NCBI RefSeq assembly: GCF_017813395.1
Contig: NZ_JAGIZB010000010.1
Coordinates: forward strand, 117,235 to 181,234
Length of the DNA stretch: 64,000 bases
Direction: 5' to 3'
DNA from: Pararoseomonas baculiformis
GTDB lineage: Bacteria; Pseudomonadota; Alphaproteobacteria; Acetobacterales; Acetobacteraceae
Position 1 is the first letter of the stretch. Each line of letters starts with the position of its first letter. The notes below the pieces were generated by a model that saw only the letters and a list, made by a program, of their open reading frames with translations, made no database searches and was not told the origin of the DNA. A program made the position numbers and the translations under genes. Positions 45,223 through 54,800 of the stretch are shown piece by piece.

Positions 45223-46446
45223 ATGCCGTGGAACAACAGCGGCGGACCAAGCCCCTGGGGCTCGCCAGGCGGCAACAACCGCCCGCAGGGTCCCTGGGGC
45301 ACCCCGCCCCCGGGTGGCGGCAGCGGCCGTGGCCCGGACCTGGATGACGCCATCCGCCAGGCACAGGATGCGGTACGCCGCTGGCTTCCCCGCCGCGCCG
45401 GCGGGCCTGGTGGCCTCGGGGGGAAAAGCCTGGCCGTGCTGGCCGTTCTGGCGATCGGCGCCTGGGGCCTTTCGGGCTTCTACCGCGTGCAGCCGGATGA
45501 GCAGGGCGTGGTGATGCGCTTCGGCGCCTTCAACCGCACCACCCCGCCGGGCCTGAACTACCGCATCCCCTGGCCGGTCGAGAGCGTGACGACACCGCGC
45601 GTCACCCGCATCAACCGCGTCGATGTCGGCTTCCGCAGCGCCGCCGATACCGCCACCATCGTGCAGCGCCCCACCCCCAGCCGCGACGTGCTGGAGGAAA
45701 GCCTGATGCTGACAGGCGACGAGAACATCATCGACATCGACTTCGCCGTGTTCTGGCGCATCCGCGATGCCGGCGAATACCTGTTCAACACGCGCAACCC
45801 CGAGGTCACCGTGAAGTCGGCGGCCGAGAGCATGATGCGCGAGGTGATCGGCCGCACCCCGATCCAGCCCGCGCTGACCGAGGCGCGCGCCCAGATCGAG
45901 CAGCAGGTCCGCCAGGGAACCCAGGCCATCCTGGACCAGTACGGCGCCGGCATCGAGGTGACCCAGGTGCAGCTGCAGAAAGTGGATCCCCCCGGCGCGG
46001 TCATCGAGGCCTTCCGCGACGTGCAGCGCGCCAATGCGGACCGCGAGCGCGCCCGCAACGAGGCCGAGTCCTACCGCAACGACATCATCCCCCGCGCGCG
46101 CGGCGAGGCGGCGCGGATGGTGCAGGAGGCCGAGGGCCAGCGCGACAGCCAGATTGCCCGGGCCCGCGGCGAGGCGCAGCGCTTCGTCTCCGTCCTCTCC
46201 TCCTACCAGGTGGCGCAGGATGTCACGATGCGCCGGATCTATCTGGAGACGATGGAGGAAATCCTCCGCCGCAATCCGAAGATCATCGTGGATGACCGGC
46301 TGCAGGGCCTGGTGCCGCTTCTGAACATCGACCCGAACCGCGCACCGCAGCAGCAACAGCAGCCGCCCCGCAACGGCGTGCCGCCGGCGCCCGGCGCCGC
46401 CACCACCCAGCCGCCTCGGCCGATGCAGCAGGGGATCGCCCGATGA
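45223..46446 (+). CDS. hflK: HflK, SPFH-domain regulator of FtsH
   Basis: HflK and HflC form a large periplasm-facing cage around the FtsH protease and control its access to substrates. The 407-residue protein has a Gly/Pro/Asn-rich cytoplasmic start (MPWNNSGGPSPWG), one membrane helix (about 71-87), an SPFH domain beginning YRVQPDEQGVVMRFGAF, and a long coiled coil with DRERARNEAESYRN. The Gln/Pro-rich tail is usual. ATG 45223 is preceded by GAGGGAG. It overlaps hflC by 4 nt. Confidence 0.95.
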   Translation: MPWNNSGGPSPWGSPGGNNRPQGPWGTPPPGGGSGRGPDLDDAIRQAQDAVRRWLPRRAGGPGGLGGKSLAVLAVLAIGAWGLSGFYRVQPDEQGVVMRFGAFNRTTPPGLNYRIPWPVESVTTPRVTRINRVDVGFRSAADTATIVQRPTPSRDVLEESLMLTGDENIIDIDFAVFWRIRDAGEYLFNTRNPEVTVKSAAESMMREVIGRTPIQPALTEARAQIEQQVRQGTQAILDQYGAGIEVTQVQLQKVDPPGAVIEAFRDVQRANADRERARNEAESYRNDIIPRARGEAARMVQEAEGQRDSQIARARGEAQRFVSVLSSYQVAQDVTMRRIYLETMEEILRRNPKIIVDDRLQGLVPLLNIDPNRAPQQQQQPPRNGVPPAPGAATTQPPRPMQQGIAR

Positions 46447-47318
46447 ACCGCCTGACCATCATCGCGGTGGTGTTCGTTCTGGCCGTCTTCACGGCCGCCT
46501 CCGCGTTCTTCACCGTTCACCAGACCCAGCAGGTGATCATCACGCAGTTCGGCGAGCCGATCCGCGTGATCCGTGAGCCCGGCCTGCATGTGAAGCTGCC
46601 CTTCATCCAGAGCGTGATCGCGCTGGACCGCCGCCTGCTGGACTACGAGGCCTCGGGCGAGGAAGTGATCCTAGGCGACCAGCGCCGCCTGATCGTGGAC
46701 AGCTTCACCCGCTTCCGCATCACCGACCCGCTGCTCTTCTTCCAGACCGCGGGCGTGGCCGAGAGCGGCATCCGCGGGCGCCTGGCCTCCATCGTCTCTT
46801 CGGCCCTGCGCCGCGTGCTCGGCAACGAGGCGCTGCTGAACGTGCTTTCCGCCGACCGCCTGCGGATCATGAACGAGATCCGGGACCAGGTGAATCGCGA
46901 GGCGGCGCGCTTCGGCATCGCCGTGGAGGATGTCCGCATCCGCCGCGCCGACCTGCCGGAGGAGAACACCCAGGCCGTGCTCTCCCGCATGCAGTCCGAG
47001 CGCGAGCGCGTGGCCCGCGAGGCCCGCGCGGAAGGCGCGGAGCAGGGTGCCCGCATCCGTGCCGCCGCCGACCGCGACCGGACCGTGCTGTTGGCCGAGG
47101 CGCAGGCCCAGGCCGACATCCTGCGCGGCCAGGGCGAGCAGGAAGCCATCCGCATCTCCGCCGACGCCTTCCAGCGCGATCCGGAGTTCTTCGGCTTCTG
47201 GCGGAGCATGCAGGCCTACCGCGAGGCCTTCTCCGAAGGTGGCGACAGCCGCCTGCTCCTCTCCCCGGAGAGCGAGTTCTTCCGCTTCTTCCGGGAAATC
47301 CCGGGCAGCACGCGCTGA
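46443..47318 (+). CDS. hflC: HflC, SPFH-domain partner of HflK
   Basis: A 291-residue SPFH protein with an N-terminal signal-anchor helix (about 4-25), the domain start HQTQQVIITQFGEPIRVI, and YEASGEEVILGDQRRLIVDSFTRFRITDP. The C-terminal coiled coil and the ending SEFFRFFREIPGS are typical of HflC. It is translationally coupled to hflK through an ATGA overlap. Confidence 0.96.
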   Translation: MNRLTIIAVVFVLAVFTAASAFFTVHQTQQVIITQFGEPIRVIREPGLHVKLPFIQSVIALDRRLLDYEASGEEVILGDQRRLIVDSFTRFRITDPLLFFQTAGVAESGIRGRLASIVSSALRRVLGNEALLNVLSADRLRIMNEIRDQVNREAARFGIAVEDVRIRRADLPEENTQAVLSRMQSERERVAREARAEGAEQGARIRAAADRDRTVLLAEAQAQADILRGQGEQEAIRISADAFQRDPEFFGFWRSMQAYREAFSEGGDSRLLLSPESEFFRFFREIPGSTR

Positions 47319-47345
47319 CCCGGCCCGGTTAAGTTCAGGACCGAA

Positions 47346-47383
47346 GCGGCGGCCCGTTCCCTTCCCTGGGGGCGGGCCGCTGC
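47346..47383 (+). terminator. Hairpin downstream of hflC
   Basis: An 11-bp stem with one G-U (47346-47356 with 47373-47383) followed by CGTTTCC. It sits 28 bp after the hflC stop and separates hflKC from the protease gene, which then would have its own promoter in 47390-47520. The T-run is short. Confidence 0.45.
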
Positions 47384-47531
47384 CGTTTCCGCACCCAGGC
47401 GTGATCGCGCCCGTCGCCCTTTGTAACAGGCGGGGCCTTTCGCGCGGCCCGGAATGGTCCAATCTGCCGCTCAGACGTTACCGGGCGCGATCCCTTTGCA
47501 AGGGGCGCCCCCGAGGCCACGTCCAGGCCCT

Positions 47532-49100
47532 ATGAAGCCCGCCCGAATGAGAGAAGGGAAACCCGCCTTGCGCTCCCGCACCCCTATCGCCACCACCCTG
47601 GCCCTGATCGCGGCTATCGCGGCGGCGCCCATGGCGCCCGCCCTCGCGCAGACCCCGATGCGGGACGCGCCCAGCACCTTCCGTCCGCTCGCGCTCCAGC
47701 TCCTGCCAGCCGTGGTGAGCGTGCAGGTGAGCACCAGCCCCGCCGCGCGCAACGCCCAGCGCCCCGATGCACCGGATGCGCCCCAGGCCCCGCCCGGCAG
47801 CCCCTTCGAGGAATTCTTCCGCGACTTCCTTGAGCGCAACCGCCCGCCCGGCGGCCCCGGCGCGCCCGGCCGGCCTTCCCCGCAGCAGCGCCGCGGCACC
47901 TCGCTCGGCTCCGGCTTCATTATCGACGCCGCCGAGAAGCTCGTGGTCACGAACAACCACGTCGTCGAGGGCGGGACCGAGATCAACATCGTCCTGAACG
48001 ACAACACCACCATCCCCGCCGAGATCGTGGGCACCGATCCGCGCACCGACATCGCCCTGCTGCGCCTGAAGACCGACCGCCAGCTGACGGCCGTGGAGTT
48101 CGGCAACTCGGACGAGGCGCAGGTCGGCGACTGGGTGCTTGCCATCGGCAATCCCTTCGGCCTGGCCTCGTCGGTTTCGGCCGGCATCGTCTCCGCCCGC
48201 TCGCGCGACATCCGCCAGGGCCTCTATGACGACTTCATCCAGACGGATGCCGCCATCAACCGCGGCAATTCGGGCGGCCCGCTCTTCGACCTGCAGGGCA
48301 AGGTCGTCGGCATCAACACGGCCATCTACTCGCCCTCCGGCGGCTCGATCGGCATCGGCTTCGCCATCCCCTCCAACCTGGCACGCGGCATCGTCGCGCA
48401 GCTGAAGGAGAATGGGCGCGTCCGCCGCGGCTGGCTGGGCGTGAACATCCAGCAGGTGACGGACGAGATCGCCGAGAGCCTGGGCCTGCGCGGCGGCGCC
48501 CGCGGCGCGCTGGTTGCCCGCGCCCAGGATGACGGCCCGGCGGCCCAGGCCGGGGTCCGCAGCGGCGATGTCATTCTGCGCTTCAACAACCAGGACGTCC
48601 GCGAGATGCGGAACCTCCCGCGCATCGTGGCCGAGACGCGGGTGGGCTCGTCCGTGCCTGTCACCCTCTGGCGCGACGGCAAGGAGGAGACGCTCAACGT
48701 CACCATCGCCGAGCTGCCGGCGGATCAGGCCGAGGCCTCCGCGCGCGGCGCCCAGAGCCAGCCCAGCGGCCAGGTCGTGGAGCTGACGGGCCTCGGCATG
48801 CGCGTCGGCGCCATCACGCCGGAGCTGCGCGAGCGCTTCAGCCTGCGCGCCGAGCAGCGCGGCGTGGTGGTCGTGGAGGTGACGCCGGGTGGCGCGGCGT
48901 CCGAGCGCGACCTGCGCGCCGGCGACGTCATCGTGGAGGTGCAGCAGGAGCGGGTGAACACGCCGCAGGAGGTGCAGAGCCGCATCGAGAACCTGCGCCG
49001 CCAGAACCGCTCCAGCGCCCTTCTGCTCATCGAGGGGCAGCAGGGCCAGCGCTTCGTGCCGCTGCGCATCCGCGAGGAAGGCAACCAGCGCCGCAACTGA
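47532..49100 (+). CDS. Periplasmic serine protease of the DegP/HtrA (MucD) family
   Basis: A 522-residue HtrA protease: signal peptide to about Ala39 (PALA-Q), a long Pro/Ala-rich loop, and a trypsin-like domain with triad His143 (NNHVVEG), Asp173 (TDIALLRL) and Ser247 (GNSGGPLF). Two PDZ domains follow (about 290-385, LGVNIQQV, and 420-515, GLGMRVG). It degrades or holds misfolded envelope proteins. The neighbouring hflKC adds to an envelope-quality-control context. ATG 47532 and ATG 47547 are both plausible starts. A strong terminator follows. Confidence 0.93.
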   Translation: MKPARMREGKPALRSRTPIATTLALIAAIAAAPMAPALAQTPMRDAPSTFRPLALQLLPAVVSVQVSTSPAARNAQRPDAPDAPQAPPGSPFEEFFRDFLERNRPPGGPGAPGRPSPQQRRGTSLGSGFIIDAAEKLVVTNNHVVEGGTEINIVLNDNTTIPAEIVGTDPRTDIALLRLKTDRQLTAVEFGNSDEAQVGDWVLAIGNPFGLASSVSAGIVSARSRDIRQGLYDDFIQTDAAINRGNSGGPLFDLQGKVVGINTAIYSPSGGSIGIGFAIPSNLARGIVAQLKENGRVRRGWLGVNIQQVTDEIAESLGLRGGARGALVARAQDDGPAAQAGVRSGDVILRFNNQDVREMRNLPRIVAETRVGSSVPVTLWRDGKEETLNVTIAELPADQAEASARGAQSQPSGQVVELTGLGMRVGAITPELRERFSLRAEQRGVVVVEVTPGGAASERDLRAGDVIVEVQQERVNTPQEVQSRIENLRRQNRSSALLLIEGQQGQRFVPLRIREEGNQRRN

Positions 49101-49114
49101 GGCGCCAGAAACGG

Positions 49115-49146
49115 AAAGGGCCCGGGGAGCGATCCCCGGGCCCTTT
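49115..49146 (+). terminator. Bidirectional terminator between the protease gene and serA
   Basis: A perfect 14-bp stem (49115-49128 with 49133-49146, loop GCGA) with a TTTT run on the plus side and AAA on the left. It lies between two convergent genes and can end both transcripts. Confidence 0.9.
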
Positions 49147-49184
49147 TGCTTCCAGTCCCCGCCGCGAGCGGGGAATGCGCGGGA

Positions 49185-50447
49185 TCAGCCGCGCTCGTAG
49201 AGCAGCCGGGCCCGCACCGTGCCGGGCAGGGCGCGCAGCTCCTGCAGCACCGCCTGCGCGTCGCGCAGTCCCTCGGCATCCACCACCACATAGCCGATCT
49301 CGGCGTCGGTCTGCAGATACTGGCCGGCGATGTTCGCGCCATGCCGCGTGAACAGCTCGTTGATCGCCGCCAGCGTGCCGGGGTGGTTACCATGCACGTG
49401 CAGGAAGCGCGCGCCGCGCGGGCGTGCGGGCAGTACCGCCTCGGGGAAGTTCACCGCGCCGAGGGTGGCGCCCGTGTCGGAATAGTCAACGAGCTTGCGC
49501 CCGGTCTCCTCGCCGATGCGGGACTGCGCCTCCGCCGTGCTGCCGCCGATATGCGGCGTCAGGATCACGTTGCGCAGGCCTTGCAGGGGGGAGGTGAAGG
49601 GATCGGTGTTCTTCGCCGGTTCCTCGGGGAACACATCCACCGCCGCGCCGCTGAGATGGCCCGATTCCATCGCGGCCTTCAGCGCATCGAGGTCCAGCAC
49701 GCGGCCGCGGGCGTTGTTGATCAGCACCGCGCCCGGCTTCATCAGCGCGATCTCCCGCGTGCCGATCAGATCCTGCGTCGCCGGTGTCTCCGGCACATGG
49801 AGCGTGACCACATCGGCGGTTTCCAGCAGGGCCTGCAGCGTGTGCGCGGATTGGGCATTGCCATGCGGCAGCTTGGGGATGGTGTCGTAATAGATCACGC
49901 GCATGCCGAAGGCCTCGGCCAGCACCGAGACCTGGGCGCCGATATTGCCGTAACCGACGATGCCCAGGGTCTTGCCGCGCACCTCCCGGCTATCCGCCGC
50001 GGACTTGTCCCACACCCCCACATGGGCGGCGTTGGAGCGCCCGGGGATGCCGCGCAGCAGCATCACGATCTCGCCCATCACCAGCTCCGCCACCGAGCGG
50101 GTGTTGGAGAAGGGGGCGTTGAAGACAGGGATGCCCCGGCGCCGGGCCTCGGCCAGGTCCACCTGGTCCGTGCCGATGCAGAAGCAGCCGATGGCGATCA
50201 GCCGGTCCGCCTCCTCCATCACCGCCTTCGTCACGCGGGTGCGGGACCGGATGCCGAGAAGATGAACGCCCTTGATGGCCTCCTTCAGCGCGTCCTCGTC
50301 CAGCGCCTTCTTCTCGCGCCGGATATTCGTGTAGCCGGCGGCCTCGAGCGTCGCGACCGCGCTGTCGGACACGCCTTCCAGCAGCAGGATGCGGATCTTG
50401 TCCTTGGCCAGCGAAATCGGGGCGGGGGAGGGGAGGGCGTCGGGCAT
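49185..50447 (-). CDS. serA: D-3-phosphoglycerate dehydrogenase SerA
   Basis: SerA oxidises 3-phosphoglycerate to start serine synthesis. The 420-residue protein closely follows the E. coli type throughout: AIGCFCIGTDQVDL, NAPFSNTRSVAELV, the NAD site LGIVGYGNIGAQVSVLAE, AAVDVFPEEP and TPHIGGSTAEAQ with the active His. A C-terminal ACT domain (about 347-420, FLHVHGNHPGTLAAINE) suggests serine feedback inhibition. ATG 50447 is preferred over one 39 bp upstream. Confidence 0.95.
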   Translation of the reverse strand: MPDALPSPAPISLAKDKIRILLLEGVSDSAVATLEAAGYTNIRREKKALDEDALKEAIKGVHLLGIRSRTRVTKAVMEEADRLIAIGCFCIGTDQVDLAEARRRGIPVFNAPFSNTRSVAELVMGEIVMLLRGIPGRSNAAHVGVWDKSAADSREVRGKTLGIVGYGNIGAQVSVLAEAFGMRVIYYDTIPKLPHGNAQSAHTLQALLETADVVTLHVPETPATQDLIGTREIALMKPGAVLINNARGRVLDLDALKAAMESGHLSGAAVDVFPEEPAKNTDPFTSPLQGLRNVILTPHIGGSTAEAQSRIGEETGRKLVDYSDTGATLGAVNFPEAVLPARPRGARFLHVHGNHPGTLAAINELFTRHGANIAGQYLQTDAEIGYVVVDAEGLRDAQAVLQELRALPGTVRARLLYERG

Positions 50448-50576
50448 GGCCCGGGAGCATTGCCCTATCCGGCTCCCCCCGTGCAACAGCGCGGAGCGCG
50501 GGGCAGCGCCGCCCCTGCCGCTACCCCGCCCCGGAAGGACAGCCCGGGGCGAGCGGCGCGCGGCCGGGAAGCCGGG

Positions 50577-51227
50577 CTAGAGATTCGCCCGGATGGTGCC
50601 GGCCATCTCCTCCGGCGTCACGCCAGGCCGGAACAGGGCGCGCAGGCTGCCGTCCCGCCCCATGAGATAGGTGAAGGAGGAGTGGTCCATCAGGTATTCC
50701 GATGCGCCCGGGGGCGTGACCTTGTTGTAGTACACCCGCCAGGCCCGGGCGGCCGCGGCCACCTGCTCCCGCGTGCCGGTCAGCCCGGTGATGGAGGGGT
50801 GGAACAACGCCACATAGTCCTTCATCCGCTCCGGCGTGTCCCGCTCCGGATCCACGGTGATGAAGACGGGCCGCACCTGGTTCGCCTGCGGGCCCAGCAG
50901 GTCCATCGTCTGACCGACCGCCTGCAACTCGGTGGGGCATACATCGGGGCAGTGGGTGAAGCCGAAGAAGACCAGCGCCAGCCGGCCGCGCAGGTCGGCC
51001 TCGGTCACCTGGCGGCCATCCCCGTCCACCAGGGTGAAGGCGCCGCCGATCCCCGTCCCGGCCGGCAGGGCCACGCCGCCCGCGCTGGGAGGCGGGGCAT
51101 TGCCCATCAGCCGGGCGAAGGAGGCGCCGATTCCCTCCCCGGGGCGGCGGGCCACGAAGGCGGCGCCCCACATGGCCCCGACCCCGAGGATGAGAAGAAG
51201 GATGGCGATGCGGATGGCGCGGGTCAT
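50577..51227 (-). CDS. SCO1/SenC/PrrC copper chaperone
   Basis: A 216-residue thioredoxin-fold protein anchored by an N-terminal helix (about 6-25) and facing the periplasm. Copper ligands are Cys93 and Cys97 in THCPDVCP and His182 in MDHSSFTYLM. SCO proteins help assemble the CuA site of cytochrome c oxidase. VFITVDPERDTPERM is a family motif. ATG 51227 begins at the membrane segment; the in-frame ATG at 51302 would add an unlikely leader. Confidence 0.92.
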   Translation of the reverse strand: MTRAIRIAILLLILGVGAMWGAAFVARRPGEGIGASFARLMGNAPPPSAGGVALPAGTGIGGAFTLVDGDGRQVTEADLRGRLALVFFGFTHCPDVCPTELQAVGQTMDLLGPQANQVRPVFITVDPERDTPERMKDYVALFHPSITGLTGTREQVAAAARAWRVYYNKVTPPGASEYLMDHSSFTYLMGRDGSLRALFRPGVTPEEMAGTIRANL

Positions 51228-51399
51228 GGCTCGCCATATAGCGCAGCAACCGCAACGGGGGACGGGGTAGAGACGTTTCATGCCCTGTCGTTCCGCCGCC
51301 AATGGAATCGGATCGTCAGGACCGGAAACGAGGGCCGAAAGGCCGGCCGGGCCTTGTCACGAAGCAGTTCTCGCCGAGGCCCGTCCACAGAGGAGCTAG

Positions 51400-51729
51400 A
51401 TGATGCCCGATCGCATGGCGCGAGACCCCGCGCTGGAGACGCTTGCCGACATCGCCAACGACAACCTGGCCGAGCGCCTGCGCCACGAGGCGGCGGCCCG
51501 CATCCTCGTTGCGGCACGCCGCATCCGCGCCCTGGTCGGCGCCCATTCCGGGGAGCATCTCGTGGACACCCTGGCCTCGGATTGGGATCCGCGCGCCGTG
51601 ACCGCGATGGAATATGCGGAAGACCTGCCGGTCCGCGTGCTTGACGGCCTGCTGGGGGCCGCCCCGCGCTGGGCACGTGCGATGCGCGACCTCATCGAGT
51701 CGCCCGAGCCGGGTGCCGCGGCGGCCTGA
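51400..51729 (+). CDS. Small helical protein of unknown function
   Basis: A 109-residue, largely helical, soluble protein (ALETLADIANDNLAERLRHEAAARILVAARRIRALV). AGGAG lies 6-10 nt before the ATG, with a second ATG immediately after. No domain recognised. It lies upstream of, and in the same direction as, the large modular protein, from which it is 88 bp away. Confidence 0.65.
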   Translation: MMPDRMARDPALETLADIANDNLAERLRHEAAARILVAARRIRALVGAHSGEHLVDTLASDWDPRAVTAMEYAEDLPVRVLDGLLGAAPRWARAMRDLIESPEPGAAAA

Positions 51730-51772
51730 CTTCGCCGCCTGTTCTCGTGACCGACGCTTTCCGGGCGCCTTG

Positions 51773-51787
51773 TTAGTCCCGGGTTAA
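51773..51787 (+). promoter_or_regulatory. CtrA-like site TTAG-N7-TTAA
   Basis: TTAG (51773-51776), 7 nt, TTAA (51784-51787), 30 bp before the large modular gene. CtrA in alphaproteobacteria binds TTAA-N7-TTAA; one half here has a mismatch. Such AT-rich pairs are rare in this GC-rich window, but this could be chance. Confidence 0.3.
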
Positions 51788-51817
51788 CCGACCCCCATCG
51801 AGGCTCCGCGCGTCAAA

Positions 51818-54800
51818 ATGACGCGAGCGGAGCCGAAGATGGCCATCACGGCCGCGGGCAATATGCCCGCCACCATCCTCGAGAATGGCCGGGCCGGTGA
51901 CTGGTCCGCCCTTCTCACCCTCTCCGGCGCCGAGGGGGCGACGGATGTGATGCTGACCGGCGAGGACGCCGGGCTGTTCGATGCGGTGCTCGGCGCCGGC
52001 GGCCGCGTCCTCGTCACCCCGGCCGGCGCGCTGGACAGGGAAGCCTTCGGCCGCGGCGCGGATCCGTTGCTGGATTTCGGCCTGTCGGTCCGGATCGGCG
52101 GGCTCTGGCAGCCCGTGCAGGGCGGCTGGTCCGTCACCCTGCTGGGACTGGACGACACCGCCCCCTCCGGCCTTCGCTTCACCAGCGGCGGCGTGGTGCT
52201 GGAGAACGACGTTGGCGCGGTGATCGGCGACCTCACCGCCACGGATCCGGACAGCCCTGCCACCAGGCTGGAATACCGGGTCCTCTGGCCGGATTCGGCC
52301 TTCTTCGACATCACGGGCAATACGCTGCGCCTCCGTCCCGGGGTGGACCTGCTGCGGCAGGGCGGCACCACGCGCGAGGTGATGATTGCCGTGTCGGACG
52401 GGCTGAACGAGGCGGCCTTCAGCCTCCCCGTCACGGTGCTGGACGTGACCAGTCAGGACGATACCCCTTCGCCGGCCCCGGCCCCGGCCCCGGCCCCGGC
52501 CCCGGCCCCCACTCCAGTGCCGGTGTCGATCCCAGCGCCCGTGCCCACGGCCGGCACCGGCAGTTCAGGCAGCGTGGAAGAGGCGTCGGTGCCCGCCACG
52601 GCCACCACGCCGACGGCGGCCCAGCCCGCCTCCTCCGCCACGCCCGCGGCCGGCACGGCGGCGCCCGCGCCGGTTCCTGCGGATGTCATCGTGACCAGCA
52701 CGGGCAGCCGGCTCGCGGTCAGCGAGGGCGGTGCGAATGACAGCTTCACCATCCAGCTCTCGCGCCAGCCGGACGCCGCGGTCACGGTGACGATGACGGT
52801 CGGGGCTGACCTGAACCTCGCGCGGAGCGCATCCGGCACCCAAGGCAAGACAGTTGCCTTCACCATCGCCCCGGCGGACTGGAACAAGCCGCGCAACGTC
52901 ATCGTCTTTGCCGCGCACGACACCCAGTATGAGGGGCTGGAAACCGCGCGCATCAGCATCACAACGGCCAGCGCGGATCCAGCCTTCTCCGGCCTCGCCG
53001 GGCGCGGGGCGGATGTGCTGGTCTATGACGACGACCCGTCCCCCTCGCCGCCGCCTCCGCCACCACCGCCCCCGGCGGGCACCCCGCCCGGGCTGGTGCT
53101 GGTGGAGACCAGCACCGTCACGGCCGTGGCCGAGCGCGGGGCAGGGGACAGCATGACGGTCGCCCTGGCGACCCGGCCGCTGGCCAATGTCACCGTCACG
53201 CTCCGGGGCGGGCCCGACCTGCTGCTTGGCCTCAGCGGCGATGGGGCGGCGCCTAGCGTGGTGCTCACCTTCACCCCGGCCGATTGGGCCAGTCCCCGCG
53301 CGGTGATGATCAGTGCCGTGGCGGATGCGCTGGTGGAGGGCACCGAGACCGCGCAGATCGCCTTCACCCTGGCCAGTGACGACCCGGCCTATAACCGCCT
53401 GGCCGTCCCCACCATGCCGGTGCAGGTGTTCGACAGTGTGGCGACGCCAGGCAACTCGCCGGCGCCCCCGCCGCCCCCACCCCCGCCCAGCAACACTCTT
53501 TCTCCCGGCGGTCGATCGGAGCTGGGCGCGATGTCACGGGAGGGGGAGGCGGTGCTGCTGCGCCGCGCCGCTGACGCGGCAGGCATTGCCGAGCATGGCG
53601 ATGGCCTGCTCGTCACCTGGCGTGACGGGACGAGCACGCAGCTGACCGGCGTGTCGAGCATCGCCTTTGCAGATGGCCAGCTCGTCTTTGGCGGCGGCAG
53701 CGCGGCGGCCCGCGCCCTGCGGGCCTATGAGGCGATCTGGGGCGATGCGCCGGCGCCGGGCAACCTCTCCCACACGGCGGGGCTGCTGGCGCGCGGGACG
53801 GTGGGGATGGAGGCCGTCACGAGCTCGCTCCTCGGCACGGCGCAATGGCAGGTGCGCAGCGCCTCCCTCACCCAGTCGCAGAAGATCCAGCTCATCTACC
53901 AGGATGTGATCGGCCATGCCGCCCCGGCGGATGCCCTGGCCTATCTCAACTGGGCAAGCGGCGCCGGAGCCTCGCTCGCGCAGATCGCGGCGATGCTGAT
54001 CGACACGCCCCAGGCCGCTGCCTTCACCGAGCAGCGCAACGCCTCCGGCATCTGGCTGATGAGCCCGACCGAGCACAGCGTGGTGCAGGCCTATGACGCG
54101 GTCCTCGATCTGGTGCCGGACCAGGCGGCGCTCGCGCGCTGGTCCCTCCTGCTTGATAGCGGCGCGCTCACCCTGCGGCAGCTCTACAACCATCTTGCAG
54201 CCACCGAGCTGTTCGAGGCGCGCCATGCCCGGCAGTCCAATGCCGCCTTCGTGGAGGCGGCCTATGAGCAGGCGCTGGAACGCCCGGCCGGCCGCGGCGA
54301 GCTGCAATGGAGCCGGTTGGTCCTTGACCAGGGCGCTGCTACGCGCGTCGATCTCCTCTATGCCCTTGGTACCTCGCAGGTGGCGGGGCAGGCGCCTGGA
54401 AGCGGCCATGTGGAGCAGACCGCCTATGCCCTCCGGCAGGAGGATGGCGAGGTGCTCGCGCGCGGGGAGTCGCTGGCGGACCTGGCCATCTCGCTTGACG
54501 GTCACGTCGTCACCACCCGCGCCGTTGGCGACGTGGCCCGGATCTCCGTGGCGCAGAATGGCGTGGCCCTTCGCTGGAAGGATGGCAGCACGGTGCGGCT
54601 CGGCAATGTGGAGGAGATCACATTCGCCGATGGACGGCTTGAGCTGGACGGCACGTCCCGCGCCGCCGCGGTCACCCGGCTCTACGAGGCCTTCATCGGC
54701 GCCCGCCCGCCCGGGGCCAGCATCGCGGATTGGGAAGGCAGGATGGAGGCCGGCGTCACCCTGCGCGACTTCGCCATCGCCTTCCACCAGGCCGGCGCCG

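Noticed and set aside
52465..52515. Regular GC-rich repeats considered as a CRISPR or regulatory array
   Set aside because: Six-base periodicity with no spacers; it encodes the Pro-Ala hinge of the modular protein.
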